Assembly (NCBI GenBank): GCA_022827185.1
Contig: JAJDTM010000010.1
Location: 124,001-188,000, forward strand
Source: Candidatus Poribacteria bacterium
Lineage (GTDB): Bacteria > Poribacteria > WGA-4E > WGA-3G
DNA length: 64,000 bases
Direction of reading: 5' to 3'
Part shown: in pieces, positions 35,952-43,424 of the stretch
Layout: each line of letters begins with the position of its first letter
Position numbering within the stretch: the stretch's first letter is position 1
The notes under the pieces: generated by a model
What the model saw: only the letters and a program-made list of their open reading frames with translations
Databases searched by the model: none
What the model was told of the DNA's origin: nothing
Made by a program: the position numbers and the translations under genes

Positions 35952-36791
35952 TTAGATCAATCCCAAGATGTTAAAGAGGATATGGTTTAAAACGAAGTCT
36001 AAAATAAGAATAGTGATGAGCGAAATAACAGCAGAACCGGTTGTCGCGGTGCCGACACCTTCAGCCCCGCCAGCAGTTGAGATACTAAACCCTTTGTAGC
36101 AGCCGACTGCTGCAATCGCCATGCCGAAGGAGGTCGCTTTAATTAAACTAATGAGGACGCTACCGACGAAAAGATTTTTTTGCGCCTCCAGAAGGAAAAA
36201 GTAACCATTTACATCAAACAGGGTAACAACGGCGACAAACCCACCTGCGATGCCTGCGAACGTTGAGAAGATCGTCAACGTCGGTAACATGATAGAACAT
36301 GCGAGAAAACGAGGCACAACGAGGTATTTGACGGGATTCGTCCCCATGACTTCAAGGGCGTCAATTTGCTCTGTGACCTTCATCGTTGAAAGTTCAGCGG
36401 TAATTGATGCCCCGATACGTCCGGCAAGCACAAACGCAGTAATCATCGGTCCCAATTCTTTAACAATGGATACACAGACAAACCTCGCAACTGAACCCTC
36501 CACTGCATACGGTTTAAGTTGAATGTAGCCTTGAACACCCAATACCATCCCTGTAAAGAACCCTGAAACGATAACAACAGCCAGAGAATTGAAGCCTACC
36601 AGTAATAATTGTTTAACAAGTAGATCGAATTGAAAGGGTGGACGGAAAATTTGAATAAGCGTTTGAAAAAAAAGTGTAAAGGCTTGTCCAAGCTCAGAAA
36701 GCACATTGTGGAGCCGAGTTGTGATACTTCTTAATATTCGGTGTGCCTGAAACCGACCGGAGGATTCAGGTGTAGCGGATTGCTGCTTCAT
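35952..36791 (-). CDS. mlaE: MlaE-like phospholipid ABC transporter permease
   Basis: 279 residues with five or six membrane helices. The MlaE/YrbE hallmarks are GFFTGMVLGVQGYIQL, FVLAGRIGASITAELSTMKVTEQIDALEVMGTNPVKYLVVPR, and the C-terminal GGAEGVGTATTGSAV. It starts 6 bp after the dnaB stop, so it is probably read from the same transcript. It works with MlaF and MlaD. Confidence 0.95.
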   Translation of the reverse strand: MKQQSATPESSGRFQAHRILRSITTRLHNVLSELGQAFTLFFQTLIQIFRPPFQFDLLVKQLLLVGFNSLAVVIVSGFFTGMVLGVQGYIQLKPYAVEGSVARFVCVSIVKELGPMITAFVLAGRIGASITAELSTMKVTEQIDALEVMGTNPVKYLVVPRFLACSIMLPTLTIFSTFAGIAGGFVAVVTLFDVNGYFFLLEAQKNLFVGSVLISLIKATSFGMAIAAVGCYKGFSISTAGGAEGVGTATTGSAVISLITILILDFVLNHILFNILGLI

Positions 36792-36797
36792 TTTTTT

Positions 36798-38129
36798 TTA
36801 ACTCGGATTTTCAAATCGCATCTGTTTTTTAGTAAAATAGAGAACGACAGTTCCGGTCGGTCCGTTACGCTGTTTTTTAATCATGAGGTTTGCTTCAACG
36901 CGGTCGTCAACCTCCTCATCTTCGTAGTAATCTTCTCGATATAAAAAGGCAACGAGATCTGCGTCTTGTTCAATTGCCCCAGATTCTCGTAAATCTGAGA
37001 GTTGTGGCTGTTTGTCAGGGCGGCGTTCAACTTCACGGCTCAATTGTGAGCATGCGATGATGGGTACATCAAGTTCCCATGCGAGGACTTTCAAGGCACG
37101 GGATATTTCGGAAATTTCTTGTTCACGCTGATTGTATCTGCCTGTCCCTCTGAGGAGTTGTAAATAATCAACGATAATGAGGGCGAGATCGCCGTGTTCA
37201 CCTTTGAGCCGCCGCCCTTCGGCGCGTAGCCCCTGAACGGTAAGCCCGCGGTTGTCGTTGATGAGAATGGAGGCTTTGGACAACCTGCTGGCAGCTGCTG
37301 CCAAGGGGCTCCAGTAATCTTCGCTGAAGTTCCCGGTTCGGAGTCGCCCAAAGTCGATTTGGGATTCCGCCGATAACATCCGCATGACGATATCTTGTGC
37401 TGGCATCTCCAAACTAAAAATCGCAACCGGACGTTCTTGGTCGATTGCGATATTCTGTGCCATATTCAGGACCAAGGTCGTCTTTCCCATACTCGGGCGC
37501 GCGGCGATAATGATAAAGTTGCCGGGCTGCAACCCTGATGTCATGTGATCAAAATCCATAAAACCGGTGGGGACACCTAAGAACCGATCTTGCTTGTGAA
37601 ATAATTTTTCTATCGCATCGATACTGGATGTGACAATCGTATTAATAGGTTGAAACCCGCGCTGGGCATCGTTTTGTCCGAGTCCAAAGACGGCTTCCTG
37701 TGATTGATTGAGTACCTCAGTAAGTTCCACGCTTTCGTCTTGGGCGAGTTCGCGAATCGCGCCACCTGCTTGGATTAACTGGCGGCGTGTCGCTTTTTCA
37801 TGCAGAATATCGGCATAAAACTCCGTACTTTCCGTTTCGACAATAGGTGCCTGAAGTTCATACAGATAGCCTGCACCACCTGCCCGATTGATCTGATCCG
37901 TGCGTTTCAGTTCATCGGCAACGAGAAGCGGGTCAGCGTTGCTAACGCGGTCGTATACAGCAAGGATCGCTGCGTAGATAAGTTGATGATCGGTTGTAAA
38001 AAAAGCATCAGAGGTATGCCCAAGCAGGGCAATTACCCGAGGAATAACCGACTTCTCGGTCATCATCGCGCCGAGTACGGCTTGTTCAGCTTCCTTGTCA
38101 GTGAGGGAATCAACCGCCTGTGCTTGCAT
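36798..38129 (-). CDS. dnaB: Replicative DNA helicase DnaB
   Basis: 443 residues. The N-terminal DnaB domain (DKEAEQAVLGAMM) is followed by a RecA-like ATPase with Walker A RPSMGKTT near residue 215, FSLEMPAQDIVMRML, Walker B LIIVDYLQL, and the SQLSREVERRPDKQPQLSDLRESGAIEQDAD signature (abbreviated). It unwinds DNA at the replication fork. No intein is present. It starts 2 bp after the rplI stop; this gene order after rpsF-ssb-rpsR-rplI is common in bacteria. Confidence 0.98.
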   Translation of the reverse strand: MQAQAVDSLTDKEAEQAVLGAMMTEKSVIPRVIALLGHTSDAFFTTDHQLIYAAILAVYDRVSNADPLLVADELKRTDQINRAGGAGYLYELQAPIVETESTEFYADILHEKATRRQLIQAGGAIRELAQDESVELTEVLNQSQEAVFGLGQNDAQRGFQPINTIVTSSIDAIEKLFHKQDRFLGVPTGFMDFDHMTSGLQPGNFIIIAARPSMGKTTLVLNMAQNIAIDQERPVAIFSLEMPAQDIVMRMLSAESQIDFGRLRTGNFSEDYWSPLAAAASRLSKASILINDNRGLTVQGLRAEGRRLKGEHGDLALIIVDYLQLLRGTGRYNQREQEISEISRALKVLAWELDVPIIACSQLSREVERRPDKQPQLSDLRESGAIEQDADLVAFLYREDYYEDEEVDDRVEANLMIKKQRNGPTGTVVLYFTKKQMRFENPS

Positions 38130-38131
38130 AA

Positions 38132-38578
38132 TTACGCTTCACGTTCAACGACAACGCGGAGTTCAACAACAACATCTGTATGCAATTTGACTGGTACCAT
38201 GAACACACCGAGTTCACGAATAGGCTCTGCGAGTTCAAAGAACCGACGCTCTAATTCAAAGCCTTCAGCGCGGACAGCTTCTGCGACATCCATAGAGGTA
38301 ACGGAGCCGAAGAGTCGGTCATTTTCGCCAGCACGCCTTTTGAGGGTGCAGGTAACACCGCTGATCTGCGCTGCGATTTCACGGGCGTGTTCTCTATTCT
38401 TTGATTCTTCTTGATCGATGACTCGTTTTTGATGTTCCAGATAGCGACGGTTTCGCTCTGTCGCATGCACAGCCAACTGCATCGGCAAGAGGTAGTTACG
38501 TGCGTATCCGTCCGCGACGTTTAACACATCGCCCGGCGCACCGAGTCCTTCAACGCTTTTCTTTAGAATTACTTCCAT
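38132..38578 (-). CDS. rplI: 50S ribosomal protein L9
   Basis: 148 residues. The N-terminal domain has VEGLGAPGDVLNVADGYARNYLLP, the universal L9 signature. The connecting helix and the C-terminal RNA-binding domain (RLFGSVTSMDVAEAV) follow. It is 61 bp downstream of rpsR and 2 bp upstream of dnaB. Confidence 0.98.
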   Translation of the reverse strand: MEVILKKSVEGLGAPGDVLNVADGYARNYLLPMQLAVHATERNRRYLEHQKRVIDQEESKNREHAREIAAQISGVTCTLKRRAGENDRLFGSVTSMDVAEAVRAEGFELERRFFELAEPIRELGVFMVPVKLHTDVVVELRVVVEREA

Positions 38579-38638
38579 AATTGAAAACCTAAACTATCTT
38601 TTGTAGGCGTGCCAGTTGTACGTGGCTGAACCCTACTT

Positions 38639-38839
38639 CTATCGTGTAAACGGCAACAGTGCCATATGACGTGCGCGCTTTACAGCCCGCGTTACCATTC
38701 GCTGTTGTTTCGCCGTTAATCCTGTAACCCGGCGACTTACAATTTTCCCACGTTCGTTAATAAATTTTCGCAGCGTATCTATATCTTTGTAGTCGAAAGA
38801 TTCAATCTTATGATAGCGCTGCCTGCGACGGAATGCCAT
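38639..38839 (-). CDS. rpsR: 30S ribosomal protein S18
   Basis: 66 residues from ATG 38839 ([11 protein letters not shown]), with GAAGGA upstream. The open frame continues to 38920 but gives no S18-like residues. The [28 protein letters not shown] core is diagnostic. S18 pairs with S6, encoded upstream. Confidence 0.97.
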   Translation of the reverse strand: MAFRRRQRYHKIESFDYKDIDTLRKFINERGKIVSRRVTGLTAKQQRMVTRAVKRARHMALLPFTR

Positions 38840-38942
38840 GTTGATGTGTTCCTTCGTTTTTAACGTATTGCGCATCAAAACGTTTCTGACGCGCCATATC
38901 CATAGTATCCTACAATACACCCATTAGGAGGTTAGCACGCCG

Positions 38943-38969
38943 GAGAACCTCCATCCGATGGAGGTTCTC
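38943..38969 (-). promoter_or_regulatory. Perfect 13-bp-stem hairpin between ssb and rpsR
   Basis: GAGAACCTCCATC and GATGGAGGTTCTC flank a single C, so the transcript folds into a very stable hairpin about 100 nt before the rpsR start. There is no T-run on the minus strand, so it is more likely an attenuator, processing or protein-binding site than a standard terminator. Confidence 0.6.
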
Positions 38970-38984
38970 TCAGGATACGTTCAC

Positions 38985-39458
38985 TTAAAATGGGATGTCG
39001 TCTTCTGTTCCGGAGGATGCATCACTTGCTTGCGGAGCCGGTGGTTCTGGGAAAGATTCGGATTGTGTCGGTGCAGCTGCGGGTTGCGCATCCGCGTAAC
39101 CGCCATCCATTTCATCGCCATCGCGTCGCCCACCGATTAATTGGATCCGAAATGCTCTAACTCGAAGTTTGTTACGCTTTGAGCCATCCTCGGCTTCCCA
39201 AGAGTCAAATTTAAGAGATCCCTCAATAAAAATAGGACTCCCCTTCGTGAGGTATTCGTTCACAACTTCAGCTTGCCTGCCCCATGCCTCTACATCAACA
39301 AAACAGACATTCTCTTTTTGCTCGCCTGACTGTCGATCAGTGTAACGCTCACTCATCGCGATGCCAAAATTGGCGACTGAGGTTCCGCTGGGGAGGAATT
39401 TCAATTCTGGATCTCGAGTGAGATTCCCCATCAATATAACCCGGTTGTAACTTGCCAT
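38985..39458 (-). CDS. ssb: Single-stranded DNA-binding protein
   Basis: 157 residues from ATG 39458 (MASYNRVILMGNLTRDPE) with GAGAGG 6 bases ahead; the frame to 39500 is discarded. An OB fold (1-105, with FVDVEAWGRQAE and IFIEGSLKFDSWE) precedes a P/A/S-rich linker and the acidic DDIPF tail that recruits partner proteins. It lies between rpsF and rpsR, as in most bacteria. Confidence 0.98.
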   Translation of the reverse strand: MASYNRVILMGNLTRDPELKFLPSGTSVANFGIAMSERYTDRQSGEQKENVCFVDVEAWGRQAEVVNEYLTKGSPIFIEGSLKFDSWEAEDGSKRNKLRVRAFRIQLIGGRRDGDEMDGGYADAQPAAAPTQSESFPEPPAPQASDASSGTEDDIPF

Positions 39459-39561
39459 GGTTTTCCTCTCTATATGTACACTCGGAATTTTTGGCATCAA
39501 TTAAAAACCAAAAATCTAAAAGCCAAAAATCCATTGTCTAAAATTCAAGTGATACTTAGTT

Positions 39562-39996
39562 TCAAGCAGACTCTGTTGTATCTTCAGCCTCTGTGTCATC
39601 ATCTGTCGCATTTTCAGCTGCTACTTCTGCATCCACCTCCGGTGTTGATTCCGCTGCTTCGGATGTGGGCTGCTCTACTTCGGCGGCTAATTCGGATTTC
39701 AACTTGTCTATATCATCTTCGTATTGAACGATCATGTAGCGGAGAATCGATTCAATGACATGCAAAGCCTGATTTAATTGTGCGACAAAACTGGGGGCAC
39801 TTTCAAAAATATAGAGCACATAATAGCCTTCATTCCGTTTTTGGATTGGATAGGCGAGTCGTTTCTTTCCCCAAGGATCAACCTTTAGGAGAGCTCCACC
39901 ACTTTCGATGATGCCTTTTACCTGATTCGTAAGTGCTTCTGCTTCGTTTTCATCATGATCAGGCGTAATGATAAGCAAGAGTTCGTAAGGTTTCAA
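39562..39996 (-). CDS. rpsF: 30S ribosomal protein S6 with long acidic tail
   Basis: 144 residues. MKPYELLLIITPDHDE, DPWGKKRLAYPIQKRNEGYYVLY and ILRYMIVQ are classic S6. The last 45 residues are acidic (E, D, T, A), longer than the usual core of about 100. The start is TTG at 39996, preceded by GAGAGG about 9 bases away. An ATG at 40004 in another frame opens a three-codon frame (ATG AAA ATT TGA) whose stop overlaps the TTG. It is the first gene of the rpsF-ssb-rpsR-rplI-dnaB-mla set. Confidence 0.96.
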   Translation of the reverse strand: MKPYELLLIITPDHDENEAEALTNQVKGIIESGGALLKVDPWGKKRLAYPIQKRNEGYYVLYIFESAPSFVAQLNQALHVIESILRYMIVQYEDDIDKLKSELAAEVEQPTSEAAESTPEVDAEVAAENATDDDTEAEDTTESA

Positions 39997-40001
39997 ATTT
40001 T

Positions 40002-40062
40002 CATGCCTCTCTTCGGACTAATGGCTCCACTGCTGTTAGAATAAAAGCACGGAGCAGAGATT
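40002..40062 (-). promoter_or_regulatory. Possible S6:S18 autoregulatory leader element
   Basis: Just upstream of rpsF, a GCTCC/GGAGC hairpin with an inner TGC/GCA pairing and CCG nearby resembles in general form the S6:S18-binding leader known from many rpsF operons. The match to that motif is by eye and weak. Confidence 0.25.
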
Positions 40063-40074
40063 AATAAATATAAC

Positions 40075-40174
40075 AGGACTTACGCAAATTTAGCACACGA
40101 TAGTAGATTTTTTAGTTCCAAACCCCCTAAATCCCCCTTATCAGGGGGACTTTAAGAGCAAATGCGTAAGTTCT
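40075..40174. mobile_element. MITE-like element, 100 bp, in the rpsF leader
   Basis: AGGACTTACGCA at 40075-40086 pairs with TGCGTAAGTTCT at 40163-40174 (one mismatch). The core CCCCCTAAATCCCCCTTATC AGGGGGACTTTAAG is shared with the copy at 13352-13470. It lies between the rpsF promoter and the gene. Confidence 0.72.
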
Positions 40175-40262
40175 ATATAAGTTAACGCCATCCGATGTCC
40201 GCACATTGAAAGTGCGATTACAGGTTCAGACGGAATTCTATGCGTCAATTTTAGTTTATATA

Positions 40263-40291
40263 ATTATACCACATTTCGATGCGTATATCAA
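40263..40291 (-). promoter_or_regulatory. Promoter of the rpsF operon: TTGATA-17-TATAAT
   Basis: Minus strand TTGATA (40291-40286) and TATAAT (40268-40263), spacing 17. The -35 is embedded in TTGGTTGATATA, as in guaB P2. Predicted transcript start is near 40256, giving a leader of about 260 nt that includes the MITE-like element. Confidence 0.8.
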
Positions 40292-40314
40292 CCAAAAATC
40301 GCGTTTTTTTTATG

Positions 40315-40356
40315 GTTATCAGTTTGCCTTGCAGTGAGAGTTATCAGTTGTCAGTC
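40315..40356. repeat. GTTATCAG/GTTGTCAG repeat
   Basis: Units GGTTATCAG, GAGTTATCAGTTGTCAGTCG in direct orientation between the rpsF promoter and the stop of the neighbouring methyltransferase. Confidence 0.55.
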
Positions 40357-40375
40357 GACATAGATTCATGAGAAT

Positions 40376-41236
40376 TTAGGTTGGCAGTGTTGCGTATGCT
40401 GTCACGTGTAAGGGTAGGAAGAAGGGACGCTTTGATGTGATAACCTCTTGCCGAATGCGTGCCGCTAATGTATCCACATCCACCTGCGCTGCTGTAGCAA
40501 GTTCGTACTTTTCGAGGAGCGGAAGGAGGCTCTGAAAGATAGTCGCCATGTATCGGTAACCTGCCCATGTTTTGGCAGCACCGATTGGAGACTCAAGATG
40601 CATCGCCGGTGGCGGTAAGCCTGCGTCCACAAAAGCCTGATAAAGCCCAATGCCCATATTAAGATGCGCATTGGAATGTTCAAACACATTCAAAATCCAT
40701 GTGATCAGCTGATTGATAAGAGGGGTATCTGGGTGTAAAGCGGCAGGATAGAGCGTATACTCCGGTTCCTGAAACGCGGCGATACCGCCCGGTTTTAAGT
40801 GTGTTATGAGTTTGGTAAACGCCTCTCTTGGCTCCGCCATATACATCAACACGAATCGTCCGGCAATCGCGTCAAATTTCTCTGAAAATACGAGGGATCG
40901 CGCGTCACTTGCAATGAATTCGACGTTCTGCCTACCTGCATCGGTTGCCCGCTGGCGCGCTGTGTCAAGGATTTCCGCGTTGACATCCACGCCAACGATC
41001 TGCCCTGTTGGTCCGACGAGTTCAGCGAGCATGAGTGCCACATCACCTGCACCACTACCGATCTCAAGCACCCGCATTCCCTTTGAAATACCCGCCCGCT
41101 TACAAAGACGGCGTGTCGATTCTCCATAGATTCTCGACTGTTCTATGAGGCGGTTTGTTTCGTGGGAAGTGCGCCCTAACGTATAGGTGGCATCGCTCTT
41201 TGAGGCGTGCAAGTGTGCTGCGTAATCTTTCGCCAT
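40376..41236 (-). CDS. Class I SAM-dependent methyltransferase, tandem copy 2
   Basis: 286 residues with SAM-binding motif I VLEIGSGAGDVAL, the acidic VGVDVN at the end of strand 2, and a post-II FDAIAGRFVLMYM segment as in UbiE/COQ5-like enzymes. It resembles the upstream gene (41249-42085) throughout, including the N-terminal YTLGRTSHETNRLIEQS and the C-terminal TSKRPF(F)LP, so the pair arose by tandem duplication. The methyl acceptor is unknown. Spacing to the upstream gene is 12 bp. Confidence 0.88.
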   Translation of the reverse strand: MAKDYAAHLHASKSDATYTLGRTSHETNRLIEQSRIYGESTRRLCKRAGISKGMRVLEIGSGAGDVALMLAELVGPTGQIVGVDVNAEILDTARQRATDAGRQNVEFIASDARSLVFSEKFDAIAGRFVLMYMAEPREAFTKLITHLKPGGIAAFQEPEYTLYPAALHPDTPLINQLITWILNVFEHSNAHLNMGIGLYQAFVDAGLPPPAMHLESPIGAAKTWAGYRYMATIFQSLLPLLEKYELATAAQVDVDTLAARIRQEVITSKRPFFLPLHVTAYATLPT

Positions 41237-41248
41237 ACATGGCCCCTT

Positions 41249-42085
41249 TTACGTCGGTAGGGAGGCATACGCAGTGATGTGCGGCGGCAATAGAAGCGGT
41301 CGTTTTGATGTCGTAACTTCCGCTTGAATCCGACCCGCGAGTGTGTCAATATCTACTTCTTCAGCCGTCGCAATGCCATACGCCTCCATGAGCGGAACGA
41401 GGCTCCGAAAACTGTTCGCAAGATACTCAAACCCAGGCCAGCCCTCAGGACCGCCCATGGGTGCCTCAAAGTGTAAGGTAGGTTCGGGCAAACCTGCATC
41501 AACGAATACCCGGTAAAGTTCCATACCCATGTTGAGATGGGCACCTGAACGTTCAAACACCGTGAGTCCCCATTCAACCAACTGGTTTATCAAAGGTGTA
41601 TCCGGATGGATAACTGTCCGGTAGAGCGCGAGTTCGGTATCCTGAAAGGCGACAATTCCACCGGGACGTAGGCGCGTTGCCAAATGCCGCAGGGCATCTG
41701 CTGGATCCGCCATATAGAGCAGGACAAGTCTACCGACGATGGCATCAAAGTCGTCTGGGAGTTCAAGCGTTCGGACATCACCGGCGATGAATTCCATGTT
41801 CTCAAAACCGGCTGCCTCGGCGCGTTCTTGTGCGGTTTTGAGAACATCTGGGTTGACATCTACACCAACGACGTTTCCTTCGGGACCGACAAATTCGGCG
41901 AGCGTAAGCGCGACATCCCCTGCCCCACTGCCGACATCAAGTACTTTCATGCCTTTAGCGATACCGCTTCTAAGAAAAAAACGCCGTGTTACATCGTCAT
42001 AAAGTTGCGATTGTTCGATTAAGCGTTGGGTCTCTTCCTCACTGCGTCCCATTGTATATTCTGCATCTCTGTTCTGATTGCTCAT
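41249..42085 (-). CDS. Class I SAM-dependent methyltransferase, tandem copy 1
   Basis: 278 residues with VLDVGSGAGDVAL (motif I), VGVDVN, and FDAIVGRLVLLYM. GAGGTAAA upstream of ATG 42085 is a fair ribosome binding site. The paralogue follows 12 bp downstream, and a periplasmic binding protein gene lies upstream after 66 bp. The alignment to the second copy is colinear without gaps of note. Substrate is unknown. Confidence 0.88.
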   Translation of the reverse strand: MSNQNRDAEYTMGRSEEETQRLIEQSQLYDDVTRRFFLRSGIAKGMKVLDVGSGAGDVALTLAEFVGPEGNVVGVDVNPDVLKTAQERAEAAGFENMEFIAGDVRTLELPDDFDAIVGRLVLLYMADPADALRHLATRLRPGGIVAFQDTELALYRTVIHPDTPLINQLVEWGLTVFERSGAHLNMGMELYRVFVDAGLPEPTLHFEAPMGGPEGWPGFEYLANSFRSLVPLMEAYGIATAEEVDIDTLAGRIQAEVTTSKRPLLLPPHITAYASLPT

Positions 42086-42151
42086 TATAATTTACCTCAT
42101 TTCGGGAAAATTGCGATGTCCAGGGACCTCGCGTTTTATAATTGCTAAGTA

Positions 42152-43354
42152 TTATGGGACTATCAATTGATGGAACTGTATCTTTCCATCTTTGATAGTA
42201 TTGATAACTAAACTCTTGACTGCATGTCGATTTTCATCATAGTGGGATAATACCGTTGCGCCGCTGTAGTCCTGAGTCGCCTCAATTTGATCTCGAATTG
42301 CAGCGGGGGTTAGTTCGGTTGTCCGGCGCATCGCCTCAATGAGAATGGTAGCAGCATCGTATCCGAGTGCTGCGGGTCCATCGGGTGCGATGCCGTATTT
42401 TTCGGTGTAAGCGTCAACAAATTGACGTGCTGCTTCGCTTAATTGACCGTCCGATGCAAAATGGTTCGCGAAGAAACTACCTTCAAGTGCCATCCCACCG
42501 ATTTCAACTAAATCGGGTCGATCCCAGCCATCACCACCGAGAAAGGTGGCAGAGATGCCTATATCGTCAGATTTTGCCTGCTTAACCGCCAGTGGGAACT
42601 CGGGCCCTAAACCTGGTAAAAAAACAACATCAACGGTTGGTTCAACGGCAGCAATTGCCAGCAACTGCTCAGTAAAATCTGTGGTGCCTGTCTCGTAAAA
42701 TTGATGGATGGCAACCGTACCGCCTTGTGCAATAAAGTCCTCAACGAAAGTATTCGAGAGCCCTTCCGAATATGCGTTACCTGTTTCCGTGAGGACCGCG
42801 GCTGTTGTTGCTTGCAATTCTTGCCTGGCAAAACCCGTCATTATGCTCGCCTGATACGGATCAATGTAGGCACCCATAAATGAAAAGTCCCCATTTCGAG
42901 GAACATCTGGGTTCGTTGGGTAGGTTGTCACCATAGGTATGCCGTGTTGCTGGACAACCGCTCCGACCTCCACAGCCAACGTACTGTAATCAGGCCCCAC
43001 AATTGCTGACACGCCTGCAGCAACCAACGCCTCGGCGTGTTGAACACTGAGTAAGGCATCTCGCTTGTCGTCTCTAATGAGAAGCTCTATCGGTAGACCG
43101 TTGATTCCTCCTGCCTCATTCGCGAGGGTAACCGCCAATTCAGCACCATTCCGAGTTGTTCCGGGGTCAGGTGGACTGTAAATGAAACCGATTTTGACCG
43201 TAACCGCGCCGTCAGCAGGCACTACCGCTTCGGGATCAACGACTCGTTGAATATGATCACAACTTAAAAAGAAGATACTTAGTAAGAAGAATGAGATGAA
43301 AATTCCGACGATAGTTATATATCTAAGCACTTGGCTGTTCCGTTGAAATAGCAT
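42152..43354 (-). CDS. LivK-type (branched-chain amino acid family) substrate-binding lipoprotein
   Basis: 400 residues from ATG 43354 (AAAGGA upstream). A lipoprotein signal ends at Cys32 (FFLSC). The mature protein is a type I periplasmic-binding fold: VKIGFIYSPPDPGTTRNGAELAV, ANEAGGINGLPIELLIRDDK, VSAIVGPDYSTLAVEV, then PAALGYDAATILIEAMRRT. The family binds amino acids, amides or aromatic acids. No permease or ATPase genes of a Liv-type transporter are nearby, so it is either an orphan receptor or works with components elsewhere. It follows the tandem TonB receptors. Confidence 0.9.
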   Translation of the reverse strand: MLFQRNSQVLRYITIVGIFISFFLLSIFFLSCDHIQRVVDPEAVVPADGAVTVKIGFIYSPPDPGTTRNGAELAVTLANEAGGINGLPIELLIRDDKRDALLSVQHAEALVAAGVSAIVGPDYSTLAVEVGAVVQQHGIPMVTTYPTNPDVPRNGDFSFMGAYIDPYQASIMTGFARQELQATTAAVLTETGNAYSEGLSNTFVEDFIAQGGTVAIHQFYETGTTDFTEQLLAIAAVEPTVDVVFLPGLGPEFPLAVKQAKSDDIGISATFLGGDGWDRPDLVEIGGMALEGSFFANHFASDGQLSEAARQFVDAYTEKYGIAPDGPAALGYDAATILIEAMRRTTELTPAAIRDQIEATQDYSGATVLSHYDENRHAVKSLVINTIKDGKIQFHQLIVP

Positions 43355-43424
43355 GAAAATTCCTTTCACGTTAGGTAGCAGCTGGGCAGCTGCTTCCTAA
43401 CCCAAACTAAAAACCACATGATTC

